Source: Alkalihalophilus marmarensis DSM 21297 (GTDB lineage: Bacteria > Bacillota > Bacilli > Bacillales > Bacillaceae_D). From it: DNA of 64,000 nt. Numbering within the stretch: the stretch's first letter is position 1; every line of letters begins with the position of its first letter. A model generated the notes under the pieces. The model did no database searches. It was not told the DNA's origin and saw only the letters and a program-made list of their open reading frames with translations. Below, piece by piece: positions 1 to 7,105 of the stretch. Where the stretch lies: contig NZ_ATAE01000018.1 of NCBI RefSeq assembly GCF_000474275.2, positions 1-64,000 on the forward strand, given 5' to 3'. The translations under genes were made by a program, and so were the position numbers.

Positions 1-420
1 AGTGCACTCATTTTTAGTATATCATTTGTATTTTAACTTTTTTATTGAAAAATATTGACAAACTATTAGCTGGTTTAGTTAAGAATAACTCATCACAAAC
101 TCGCTATAATACTAGCATAAAATTTCCACTAATCTTCAAAAAAAACTCCTAATTAGCACCAGTTTTAAAATGGATGCGTACTGACCTGCTTATTAGTATG
201 CTAAATAAGTTATTGATACAACAACAAAAAAGAGGGCACCAATTCATATGCGAATGATGGCTTCATTTAGGTTGTTATTTAATGTTTCCCCCAGTAACCG
301 AACCTGTTAATTTTATGCGGACTCTTATTATGCTATTCGATGTTTTATGACTGAGTCACTTGACATCTGTTCGCTTTCAGCTTTTGATAGAGTGAACGAC
401 TAAAAAGGAGAATAGCCAAT
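1..420. other. Left-edge non-coding stretch
   Basis: No convincing gene is visible here. The first 180 bases are AT-rich. Positions about 183-315 resemble a second stretch near 1895-2040 (see the repeat entries). The last 20 bases carry the ribosome binding site of the following gene (AAAAGGAG at 403-410). Confidence 0.6.
183..315. repeat. Diverged copy 1 of a ~130-bp intergenic duplication
   Basis: This stretch aligns with 1895-2040 over most of its length. Shared blocks in the same order are GGTATGCT/AGTATGCT, ACAAAAAAGAGG, CAATTC, GAATGATG and ACCTGTTAA. In the other copy the central part forms a clean hairpin followed by a U-run on the minus strand. Here the hairpin arms carry several mismatches, so this copy looks decayed. 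Identity is estimated by eye. Confidence 0.6.
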
Positions 421-669
421 ATGACTCAAAAACCCCAACATATCGTAAGTATAATGGACTTCCAACTAACAGAACACCAATCGATATTTGTCCAATTTAA
501 TGGATACGATGCCATATTAGAAAAGAAGTTTACTGGAGAGGTCAAATTTCTCGGAGGTAGACCTTACGGAGACATCATTCATCCCGAACGATCCAGCCTA
601 TCAAGTGCATGTAGGGAATACGTAAGGATGGTATTGTTGGATAAGTATGAGAGGGGCGAGTTTAGGTAG
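421..669 (+). CDS. Hypothetical 82-aa protein
   Basis: I do not recognise a family. The protein is soluble, with no signal peptide or membrane segment, and mixed composition (a central FNGYDAILEKKF-type stretch and a basic C-terminus ending KYERGEFR). AAAAGGAG ends 10 bases before the ATG, and a perfect 12-bp hairpin follows the stop, so it is probably a real single-gene transcription unit. It is the only rightward gene before 7 kb. Confidence 0.6.
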   Translation: MTQKPQHIVSIMDFQLTEHQSIFVQFNGYDAILEKKFTGEVKFLGGRPYGDIIHPERSSLSSACREYVRMVLLDKYERGEFR

Positions 670-691
670 GGTTAAAATTCTTATTGAACTG

Positions 692-730
692 CTAACCTCA
701 AAGTAATAGTCTTTGAGGTTAGTTGTCGCT
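692..730 (+). terminator. Hairpin after the 82-aa gene
   Basis: CTAACCTCAAAG (692-703) pairs perfectly with CTTTGAGGTTAG (711-722) around a 7-nt loop, 23 bases after the stop codon. The following T-tract is weak. A second small hairpin (GCCTCT 778-783 with AGAGGC 795-800, then TGTTTATTGTT) lies just after the convergent nitroreductase stop. Confidence 0.7.
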
Positions 731-803
731 CAAAGCACCATCTCGAGCGAGTAACATCTATATGAGCTTTCAAATAGGCCTCTATCGATTTGGCAGAGGC
801 TGT

Positions 804-1667
804 TTATTGTTGGTTCCAACTAACGACATACTCAATGTTTTCATTTAGTCTCTCTAACCCAGGTTCGTCTATGACCCAATTCCCGCTGATACCTAGCTCA
901 TCACAAGCCAATTCAAATTGGCACATCGCAATGCCCATATCTAACAGCTGCATTTGATAGCCTAATGTCTTACTGTAATTCGGTGTATGTTCGATGTAGA
1001 AATGACAAGTCTCTCGGTTTTCTGAGAGAACGAGTCGCCACGGTTGTTTATTGGAGGCGGAAGGTCCTAATCTAACCATTTCTATAGGGATTTCTAATGA
1101 GCCAGCGTTATCGCGTTGTAATGGAGCGGCAAAAGTCTCATCATAAAACAATTTCTCCCACGGCTTCTTATTATCGGCCCTCACGACAAAACGCAAGGCC
1201 TTATCAAAGACACGCTGCTTTTCTTTTGGAAACCCGAGTGCTGTCACGCATGGAATGAATTCGTCTTCATACAACTGTATTTCTTTTTCAAATGAGTTTC
1301 GGGTAAACGTCCCGCCCATCCAACACGTACCTATGCCGAGCTGTGTTGCAAATAAAGTCATTCGATGAAAAATGTAAGCATACTCGATCAGTGGATACTT
1401 AGCATTCACTGATGATCCGACTAAATACGCTTTAGGATGTTTAATAAATCCATACGTTCCAAGCTTAATTCCTTTGTCTGTCACATTTTTTTGAACCAAT
1501 ACGAGATCAATCCGGCCTTTTGCGCCGAAAGGTCCAATCAAGTTGCTTTCATCATTTAAATATGCCGTTAACTTATTGATGTCTCCTGCTGAAAGATCAT
1601 TATCATCAAACGTTCGAATCGACTGGCGTCTGCGCATGGTGTCAATGATTGAAGTAGAGAAAGACAT
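804..1667 (-). CDS. Nitroreductase family protein (TM1586-like)
   Basis: Predicted cytoplasmic FMN-dependent nitroreductase-fold protein of the tandem, TM1586-type subgroup. The N-terminus carries the usual RRRQSIRTFDD start of the fold (residues 11-21). The central region has GIGTCWMGGTF and the C-terminal half has RLGPSASNKQPWRLV, the second conserved FMN-contact motif. At 287 aa it is longer than classical ~200-aa nitroreductases, as expected for this subgroup. GGAGGTG precedes the ATG. The substrate is not evident, and the gene stands alone between terminator-like hairpins. Confidence 0.85.
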   Translation of the reverse strand: MSFSTSIIDTMRRRQSIRTFDDNDLSAGDINKLTAYLNDESNLIGPFGAKGRIDLVLVQKNVTDKGIKLGTYGFIKHPKAYLVGSSVNAKYPLIEYAYIFHRMTLFATQLGIGTCWMGGTFTRNSFEKEIQLYEDEFIPCVTALGFPKEKQRVFDKALRFVVRADNKKPWEKLFYDETFAAPLQRDNAGSLEIPIEMVRLGPSASNKQPWRLVLSENRETCHFYIEHTPNYSKTLGYQMQLLDMGIAMCQFELACDELGISGNWVIDEPGLERLNENIEYVVSWNQQ

Positions 1668-1894
1668 GATACACCTCCATAAAAACAGATTACTATTTCT
1701 TCAGTTGTCCATAAAACTCTAACCTGGCCGTTAGTTGAAGTGAAATCTTTAACAATATTTAGTTTATTTTACCATGAAATATCCAACTCCTTTGAAAAAT
1801 TGAGTTGCATACTAGAGGTCAAAATACTCTGTTTGAGCACGTAGGTTAAAAATACCTCATAAAATATTATGCTGTCTTCGTGATTGTATGGAAA

Positions 1895-2040
1895 CTGATA
1901 TGCAAATTGGTATGCTGAATTTGTTAAAGCAGTGCTATAGAAACAAAAAAGAGGACATCAATTCGTGTGTGAATGATGTCCTCACTTGGTTTGTTCATTC
2001 ATTTGTTCCCACTAACCTAAGGGGTACCTGTTAAAGCAGC
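1895..2040. repeat. Copy 2 of the intergenic duplication (contains mph terminator)
   Basis: Counterpart of 183-315. Because it carries the terminator hairpin at its centre, the duplicated unit may originally have been a 3'-untranslated region with its terminator. Confidence 0.55.
1943..1985 (-). terminator. Intrinsic terminator of mph
   Basis: On the minus strand GAGGACATC pairs with GATGTCCTC, with an inner ATTC/GAAT helix and one bulge, followed directly by TTTTTT. It lies about 75 bases downstream of the mph stop codon. Confidence 0.8.
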
Positions 2041-2057
2041 TAATCTCCAATGGCGTA

Positions 2058-2951
2058 TCATTCACTTGCTAACATCTGTACGGCCGTCTCATGCATTTCT
2101 TTTAAGCCCGACACTTCAGCGTACTCGGCAACGGTAATGCCGCTTGTCGTTAATAGCTCGGTTATATGCTCCTCCATTTTAGACCACGTTCTGCCCCCTG
2201 CGTTATCGTAGGCAGCTAGGATCTTTTGGAGTCCTTCTTTACCAAACAGCATTTGATGTGACATAAAGTCGATCGATACATCTCCTATCCCAACTTCGGT
2301 CCAGTCAATAAAGCCTGTTACACGTTGGTTTGTATCTATTAAAATATGTCCAGGGTGCATATCACCATGTCTCACCCCTGTATGTTTTGGCCACAATGAA
2401 TCTTCACTGAGCCATGCCTGCCATCTATCCCATAGATCTGAATTCACTTTATAGGTTTGCTTTACTCTCTCCATACGCTGCTTCATTGACTTCCTTAACT
2501 CACTAGCTTCAATGATCTCGATGCCGGTATTCATAAACGGAGAATCATGCAAATTGTGCAGGTTTGCAAGAGATTTTCCTAGTGTTTCATAATAACTTGC
2601 AGGTACATTCTTTTCATCGAAGCTCCAGATATATGCTTGTACCTCCATATCAATAGTCGCTGCTGGTGCTCCCTTTAGCTGTTTATAGGCAATGAGGTCA
2701 TTTGAGTAAATGGACCAGTCTGGAACTTGAAAGCATGCCTCTTTTTTCATGATGTCTAACGCATGTTTCTCTTTATCGGCATGTCTCATTGATTCAGGTC
2801 TTCGCGGGATTCTAAGAATCCATTTATCCCCTTTTTCATCTTCTGCGTGTGCGACCTGAAAGTCTACACCTGATTCATTGATTTTTATTGAGTCTTCTAA
2901 AATAGATAATCCGTTTTGCTCTGCTAATTGTTTGAGTTTACGTGTATTCAT
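2058..2951 (-). CDS. mph: Macrolide 2'-phosphotransferase
   Basis: Predicted cytoplasmic kinase that inactivates macrolides by GTP-dependent phosphorylation of the desosamine 2'-OH. The 297-aa length and motifs match the Mph(A)/Mph(B)/MphK (YcbJ) family: KWILRIPRRPES near residue 43, the catalytic-loop HGDMHPGH at 195-202 (catalytic Asp197), and FIDWTEV at 214-220 (metal-binding Asp216). RWQAWLSEDSLWP also closely resembles Mph(A). The start has GAGGAGG eight bases upstream. It is preceded by a leader peptide and two terminators (see separate entries), indicating macrolide-inducible expression. Actual substrate range cannot be read from sequence. Confidence 0.9.
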   Translation of the reverse strand: MNTRKLKQLAEQNGLSILEDSIKINESGVDFQVAHAEDEKGDKWILRIPRRPESMRHADKEKHALDIMKKEACFQVPDWSIYSNDLIAYKQLKGAPAATIDMEVQAYIWSFDEKNVPASYYETLGKSLANLHNLHDSPFMNTGIEIIEASELRKSMKQRMERVKQTYKVNSDLWDRWQAWLSEDSLWPKHTGVRHGDMHPGHILIDTNQRVTGFIDWTEVGIGDVSIDFMSHQMLFGKEGLQKILAAYDNAGGRTWSKMEEHITELLTTSGITVAEYAEVSGLKEMHETAVQMLASE

Positions 2952-2995
2952 GTTTATTTCCTCCTCGTGGTTTTAATGATAAAGGATCTGATCAT

Positions 2996-3034
2996 AAAAA
3001 AAACACAGACGGGCTTCTGGGCTTGAGTCTGTGT
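2996..3034 (-). terminator. Attenuator terminator T2, proximal to mph
   Basis: On the minus strand ACACAGAC (3010-3003 arm) and its partner GTCTGTGT form a perfect 8-bp stem, with additional pairing possible in the C/G-rich loop, followed by eight U residues. It ends about 45 bases before the mph start, inside the mph leader, so it would terminate transcription before the gene rather than after one. Confidence 0.85.
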
Positions 3035-3037
3035 GTT

Positions 3038-3235
3038 AGAGTAAACGAGGCGATCACAAATAGACGTCTCAACTATCAAAGCAGACGAAAAAAAGACAGA
3101 TAGGTATCTGCCTTCTTCACGTCAAAAATGTACATTTGTCCGTAAAGGATTATTAAAAATGTGCAGACTACTCCCGTTTACTCTGCTTTTATGAAAACAG
3201 AGCCTTTGAACTATGAAATTACTTCGTGTTCAAAG
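3038..3235 (-). promoter_or_regulatory. Competing RNA helices of the mph leader
   Basis: Three helices are visible in the minus-strand RNA. Helix A pairs CTTTGAAC inside leader codons 11-13 (3235-3228) with GTTCAAAG (3211-3204). Helix B pairs CTCTG/CAGAG with a T/A extension (3202-3181). A 10-bp long-range helix pairs AGAGTAAACG (3184-3175) with CGTTTACTCT (3047-3038) and overlaps the 3' arm of helix B, so the two cannot form together. A ribosome stalled on the RLR codons would cover helix A. The assignment of terminator and antiterminator states is inference. Confidence 0.6.
3088..3112 (-). terminator. Attenuator terminator T1, distal
   Basis: Minus-strand RNA GGCAGAT-ACCT-ATCTGTC forms a 7-bp stem with one G-U pair, followed by seven U residues. 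The G-U pair is only allowed in the minus-strand RNA, which fixes the direction. It lies between the leader peptide and T2. Confidence 0.75.
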
Positions 3236-3266
3236 TTTCGTGGCGTAATCTTCCTGCATGCATCAT
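3219..3266 (-). CDS. Macrolide-sensing leader peptide of mph (15 aa)
   Basis: Short reading frame MMHAGRLRHETLNTK, with GGAGGG nine bases before the first ATG. It contains the Arg-Leu-Arg form of the macrolide-dependent arrest motif (+x+) at residues 6-8. It aligns without gaps to the ErmD leader as I remember it (MTHSMRLRFPTLNQ), sharing M1, H3, R6, L7, R8, T11, L12 and N13. Codons 11-13 are part of RNA helix A, so stalling would change folding of the downstream RNA. Its role is inferred from established Erm leader biology. Confidence 0.88.
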   Translation of the reverse strand: MMHAGRLRHETLNTK

Positions 3267-3299
3267 TTTTAACAACCCTCCTCTCATTAGTTACTATCT

Positions 3300-3328
3300 A
3301 CTATACGTTAGTAGTGCAATTATTTCAA
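3300..3328 (-). promoter_or_regulatory. SigA promoter of the mph leader
   Basis: On the minus strand TTGAAA (3328-3323) and TATAGT (3305-3300) are separated by exactly 17 bases, immediately after the stop codon of the upstream DUF4256 gene. The expected start point near 3293 gives a leader RNA of about 340 nt before the mph start codon and places the leader peptide ribosome binding site right at its 5' end. Confidence 0.8.
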
Positions 3329-3330
3329 CG

Positions 3331-3897
3331 TTAAATTCTAACGGATCCGCGGAATCCTCGTGCGCCAAAATAAGAATCAGCTCCATTATGATAGACAAAA
3401 ATCGTGTCATAACGGCGGTCACAGAATAAGGCTCCACCAAGATCTCTGATATGGCTAGGCGTCATAACCCAGCTGGATGTCTTTTTATCAAATTCTCCTA
3501 ACGTCTGCAGGTAGCGGTACTCTTCTTCCGTTAAGAGGTCAATCCCTAGTTCAGCAGCCAAATCGATCGCACTTGTTTCTGGCTTGTATTTCTTTCTCGA
3601 TTCTAATGCTTCACGGTCGTAACAGACACTTCTGCGGCCTTTAGGGCTTTCTTTTGAGCAGTCATAAAAGATATATTCGTCAGCTTCCGTATCATAAGCA
3701 ACAACATCCGGCTCGCCTTCTGTTTCTTCCATTTGAAACAGTGTCCAAAGTTTATCTGGGCGCGCGTCGATTTTCGCTTGGACAGCATCCCATTCAATTC
3801 CTTCATGACGGTTCATATGTTTCTCAAAGCGTTTTTTTAAATTCGTTAGTAATTCGTCACGTTGTTCAGCTGTTAATTCTTTGTTTGTTGTCGTCAT
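3331..3897 (-). CDS. DUF4256 family protein
   Basis: Soluble protein of 188 aa belonging to the uncharacterised DUF4256 family. Recognised features are the N-terminal LKKRFEKHMNRHEGIEW, the central YDCSKESPKGRRSVCYD with two cysteines, and the C-terminal GGALFCDRRYDTIFVYHNGADSYFGARG split by no indel. No function is established that I know of. AAAGGAGCT precedes the ATG. It is transcribed toward mph, but mph has its own promoter directly after this stop codon, so the two need not be co-regulated. Confidence 0.8.
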   Translation of the reverse strand: MTTTNKELTAEQRDELLTNLKKRFEKHMNRHEGIEWDAVQAKIDARPDKLWTLFQMEETEGEPDVVAYDTEADEYIFYDCSKESPKGRRSVCYDREALESRKKYKPETSAIDLAAELGIDLLTEEEYRYLQTLGEFDKKTSSWVMTPSHIRDLGGALFCDRRYDTIFVYHNGADSYFGARGFRGSVRI

Positions 3898-3954
3898 TAA
3901 GAGAGCTCCTTTGTTTCATATTGTTCATTTATTATATCATTCCTATCGGTTGGA

Positions 3955-4815
3955 TTAATTATAATCAGTTAGAAAATGCATGAATTTGCGGTGAACGTAC
4001 TCAGATGAGTGTCCCAGCCATATTAGATGCCCCCATGAATTAAGTACACATAGTTCAGAATTCTCAATATGTTTCTTTGCATAGTGAGCATGGTCGATTG
4101 GTACAGATCCATCATGTTCACTATGCATAATGAGTGTTGGACACTGCACACTCTTAAGGTCCGAAATCGTTAAATCATTTACTTGTGCTAAATCAATAAA
4201 AAAGCCGCTACCCGAACGTTGCCGATTATTCATCTTTCGCACAGCTTCAATGTCGTGCTCGCTCCATTTGTCACGAGCTTCGTTGTAATTTAAAATGCTG
4301 AAGGAGGAAAACATCTGCTTAAAAATGAATTGTGGAAAGGAGTTGTTCATCTTCGAAATCAATTTCCATGTATATTTTTCTGCTCGCGGATGAAACAAAA
4401 CTTTAGCTGCTCTATATTCTTTATCTTCTGGCTGCAGCCATTCTTTAGTTACAGCAGATTGCAGGGTTAATGACTTTACATATTCTGGATAAGCCGCTGC
4501 GAAATAAATTCCGCTAGGACCCCCAGCAGACATGGCTATAACATGCACTTTACCGAGCTTGAGGTGCCGAATTAATGAAACATAATGTTCACATGCTACT
4601 GCTAAACTCTCGCCAATTTCCTTAGAGGTTGCTCCGTAACCTGGTCTTGACGGAGTAATAATAGAATAGCCTTCCTCTATTAATGCTTGGTAGCCGAACT
4701 CTTCTAGGCAATTGGAGTGACCGCCGTGCATGACAACAATAGGTGCGCCTTCACCTATAATCGAGTACTCCATTGTTAAATCATTAATAGTCACAGTTTC
4801 TACTGATCGTTTCAT
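3955..4815 (-). CDS. Alpha/beta hydrolase
   Basis: Cytoplasmic alpha/beta-hydrolase fold enzyme, 286 aa. The oxyanion-type HGGHSN motif is at residues 30-35, the nucleophile elbow is A-M-S-A-G-G with Ser96, and a late SEHDG and SWGH supply the probable catalytic Asp and His. It lies 16 bases after the MFS transporter stop in the same direction, so it is probably the last gene of the arsR-type regulator/MFS/hydrolase operon. The substrate is unknown; degradation or modification of the exported compound is one possibility. Confidence 0.8.
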   Translation of the reverse strand: MKRSVETVTINDLTMEYSIIGEGAPIVVMHGGHSNCLEEFGYQALIEEGYSIITPSRPGYGATSKEIGESLAVACEHYVSLIRHLKLGKVHVIAMSAGGPSGIYFAAAYPEYVKSLTLQSAVTKEWLQPEDKEYRAAKVLFHPRAEKYTWKLISKMNNSFPQFIFKQMFSSFSILNYNEARDKWSEHDIEAVRKMNNRQRSGSGFFIDLAQVNDLTISDLKSVQCPTLIMHSEHDGSVPIDHAHYAKKHIENSELCVLNSWGHLIWLGHSSEYVHRKFMHFLTDYN

Positions 4816-4831
4816 AACCTAGACCTTCCTT

Positions 4832-6115
4832 CTATACCGTCTCAGTTAACATCATATCTTTTGGTTGGTCTTTTATAAAGGTACTCTCGTTAATTTCGTT
4901 GATTTTTGGAAGGCTTCGCGTTTGCTTGTCGATCAGCCATCCTAGCCCGACACATAGAACAACAATTCCGCTTAACGCAATCACATACTGGCTGCCGATA
5001 TACACCCCTAGCACCCCGCCTGCCATAGAGCCGAGTGGCAGTGCAATGCCTGAGACACTATAGGCAGCAGAGAACACGCGTCCTAACAGCTTTTTAGGGA
5101 TCCCTTTTTGCAGAACGGTGTTAATGAGAATGTTGGTGATTCCGCCTGGCAGCCATGCTAAGCCATAAAGAGTGACCACAAGCCACGTCCACGGACTGAA
5201 AATGGCAACCGACCATAAAATCCCGCTCACGATGAACGCATAGGCATACACCTTTCCCAACCCAAACCGCTCAAGTTTCAAGTATGGTGTTAAGAGAGCA
5301 CCTGTCAGACTACCGGCTGCTTGAGCCATAAGAAGAAGCCCGTAAATTTCTACTCCTCCTTTATAGTCACTGAAGGCTGGAAGAACGACAAAGGTTGCGC
5401 CTCCGACAAGATTAATTCCGATCACACCAATCAAAAGTTTAGATAAGGTTTTGTTGAAAAGGACACTTACTCCTTCTTTTAACTCACTTACGTACGTTCG
5501 TATGAAGGTTTGGAGGTTTTTATTTTCCGTGCTCGTTATCTTAGGAGCTGCTGGTACTCTTAATAATGAAAACAAAATGGCTCCAATCAAAAACATCACA
5601 GAATCTAACACATAAATGGATACCGCACCAATCGCTACAATCAACACACCAGCAATCGCGTTACAGCCAATTTCGATCCCTTGATAGGCCACGGTAAAAT
5701 AAGAATTTGCTTTTGTTAAGTCGTCATTTTCAACAAGGGACGGAAGTGCAGCCATCTGGGCTGGATACACAAACATATTCAGCGTTGTTAGGATTGGAGA
5801 AATGATTAATACGAGCGTCACAGTGAGAAATCCATAGTAGGAAGCGACGGGTATGATGAGTAATAGAAGTGCTTGTGTGAGCTGTGTCGTGATGAGGAGT
5901 TTTCTAATAGGAAGACGGTCAATAATCGGCCCTGCGAGCAGCTGAATCATTCTAGGAAGAATCGTTAAAAAGCCAGCAAGGCCGGTATAAAATGTCGAGC
6001 CGCCTAGATCATATACAAGCCACATCGCGGCAACAGCATATAAACTGTCACCGACATTTGTTAAAATTCGGCCAAAAAACATGCAGGCAAAGTTACGATT
6101 TAAGAACAGTTTCAT
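4832..6115 (-). CDS. MFS exporter
   Basis: Twelve-segment major facilitator superfamily protein of 427 aa, of the MFS_3/enterobactin-exporter-like type. It begins with RNFACMFFGRILTNVGDSLYAVA, typical of this group, and has the loop after segment 2 (IIDRLPIRKLL). Its start overlaps the regulator stop by 4 bases (ATGA), so translation is coupled. With a dedicated ArsR-family repressor it is most likely a drug or metabolite exporter induced by its substrate, which the sequence does not identify. Confidence 0.85.
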   Translation of the reverse strand: MKLFLNRNFACMFFGRILTNVGDSLYAVAAMWLVYDLGGSTFYTGLAGFLTILPRMIQLLAGPIIDRLPIRKLLITTQLTQALLLLIIPVASYYGFLTVTLVLIISPILTTLNMFVYPAQMAALPSLVENDDLTKANSYFTVAYQGIEIGCNAIAGVLIVAIGAVSIYVLDSVMFLIGAILFSLLRVPAAPKITSTENKNLQTFIRTYVSELKEGVSVLFNKTLSKLLIGVIGINLVGGATFVVLPAFSDYKGGVEIYGLLLMAQAAGSLTGALLTPYLKLERFGLGKVYAYAFIVSGILWSVAIFSPWTWLVVTLYGLAWLPGGITNILINTVLQKGIPKKLLGRVFSAAYSVSGIALPLGSMAGGVLGVYIGSQYVIALSGIVVLCVGLGWLIDKQTRSLPKINEINESTFIKDQPKDMMLTETV

Positions 6116-6615
6116 TCTTCTTCCCCCTTTGGTTCAGTTGAGACGATTTTCACACCGACACTGAACTCTTCTGTTTTCTCATCTGCTTGAGTATGGGAAG
6201 ATTTCTCGACCCATGATTCCAAAAACTCTAAAAATTCTTCCTGCAGATTTTTCCGCTGCTTGGCAGTCAGTTCTAAACGAATACTGATGAGCGAGGAATC
6301 ACGTGAGTTAAATCCCTCTTGTAAAACGGGATCTATTGCGCCTCCTGGTGAATTAAACCGGCTGGCTACGGCTTGATAGTACTTCTCCACCACTCCGCCA
6401 AATTGCTTTTCTTCCACTAATTCCACGAGGCCGCCTTCATGCAGCTTCTTCAGGTGATAATGCACATTTCCTGGCGAGTGTCCAAGCTGAGTTGCCACTT
6501 GCTTCGATGTCTTTGGCTCATTTAGCAGCTGCTTCATGATCTTCACACGCAGCGCGTTTCCTAGTAATTTCGCCTGTTCCACTGAAATGTCGAGTGATTT
6601 TTTTTGGTTTGACAT
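6112..6615 (-). CDS. ArsR-family winged-helix regulator
   Basis: DNA-binding protein of 167 aa with an N-terminal winged helix. Recognition region: LLGNALRVKIMKQLLNEPKTSKQVATQLG followed by SPGNVHYHLKKLHEGGLVELV. No ArsR-type metal cysteines are present, so it is more likely a sensor of organic ligands. It is the first gene of the operon with the MFS exporter, has GGAGGAG upstream, and two palindromes cover its promoter, so it probably represses its own operon. Confidence 0.85.
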   Translation of the reverse strand: MSNQKKSLDISVEQAKLLGNALRVKIMKQLLNEPKTSKQVATQLGHSPGNVHYHLKKLHEGGLVELVEEKQFGGVVEKYYQAVASRFNSPGGAIDPVLQEGFNSRDSSLISIRLELTAKQRKNLQEEFLEFLESWVEKSSHTQADEKTEEFSVGVKIVSTEPKGEEE

Positions 6616-6631
6616 AATCCGTTCTCCTCCC

Positions 6632-6670
6632 GATCTAATAAATTAGATCATCAATCTGTAAAATTAGATT
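6632..6670. promoter_or_regulatory. Tandem operator palindromes
   Basis: A perfect 18-bp palindrome GATCTAAT-AA-ATTAGATC occupies 6632-6649. A second, imperfect one AATCTGTA-AA-ATTAGATT occupies 6653-6670. Their centres are 21 bp apart, about two helical turns, so two dimers would sit on the same face. The upstream site overlaps the -10 element. They are the probable binding sites of the adjacent ArsR-type regulator. Confidence 0.7.
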
Positions 6671-6695
6671 ATCATATGCAGGTGGAGAGTTGCAA
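6668..6695 (-). promoter_or_regulatory. Promoter of the regulator/MFS operon
   Basis: Minus-strand TTGCAA (6695-6690) and GATAAT (6673-6668) with 16-bp spacing. The -10 overlaps the distal operator palindrome. Confidence 0.55.
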
Positions 6696-6770
6696 GTGAT
6701 TTTTGGAATAAACAGTAAAATGGGCAGCTGGCATAGTGCCGGCCTTCCCCTTTTATGTTGAGAGGCTGTT

Positions 6771-6950
6771 AATTGTATTAATGCGGCAGGTTATTGCGCT
6801 GACTGCAGGAGTTATTGCGCGGCTATTCGGCTTAATTTAGTTGGTTGAACGGCTAATTGCGCCTGTCGGTTGAAATTGCGTCTGATGCATGAGCATATGC
6901 GTCCGTTCAGTGAGGAATTGTATAGACTTTTGATATAATTGCGTCCCTCC
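6771..6950 (+). repeat. AATTGCG composite array A
   Basis: About nine contiguous units of 19-22 nt, most starting (T/A)ATTGCG, with no unrelated spacers. Unit order: AATTGTATT, two TATTGCGC units, AATTTAG, AATTGCGC, AATTGCGT, TATGCGT, AATTGTAT, AATTGCGTC. It lies between the divergent MFS-operon regulator and the carbonic anhydrase gene. The unit lengths vary, so it is not a coding repeat. Confidence 0.8.
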
Positions 6951-7105
6951 TACCTGCCCTATCTCCCTCTATGGTCTCAGTCTTTATTAGTACGCTTTTA
7001 GGCGGTTCTTACTTACTTTATCTGTCATAGATTTTTCACATGATTCCGTTTCAATTTTTAGTATGGTAGTTGCTGGGAGTATTAACAGAGAAAAGGAGAG
7101 AGCGA

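Larger units (their letters stand above)
1668..2057. other. Intergenic region between nitroreductase and mph
   Basis: About 390 bases with no coding potential that I trust. The left part must hold the leftward nitroreductase promoter. The right part holds the better-preserved copy of the duplicated intergenic sequence and the mph terminator. Confidence 0.6.

Noticed and set aside
778-800. GCCTCT/AGAGGC hairpin as terminator of the nitroreductase gene.
   Set aside because: There is no T-run on the minus strand. It could only act on rightward transcripts and is weak there.
3226-3429. A plus-strand frame across the mph leader region.
   Set aside because: It runs antisense to the leader peptide and the end of the DUF4256 gene and has no ribosome binding site. 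The minus-strand features explain the region.
6771-6950. The regular AATTGCG arrays might be CRISPR repeats.
   Set aside because: Units are contiguous with no unique spacers, they drift in length and sequence, and no cas genes are present. They are better described as composite intergenic repeats.
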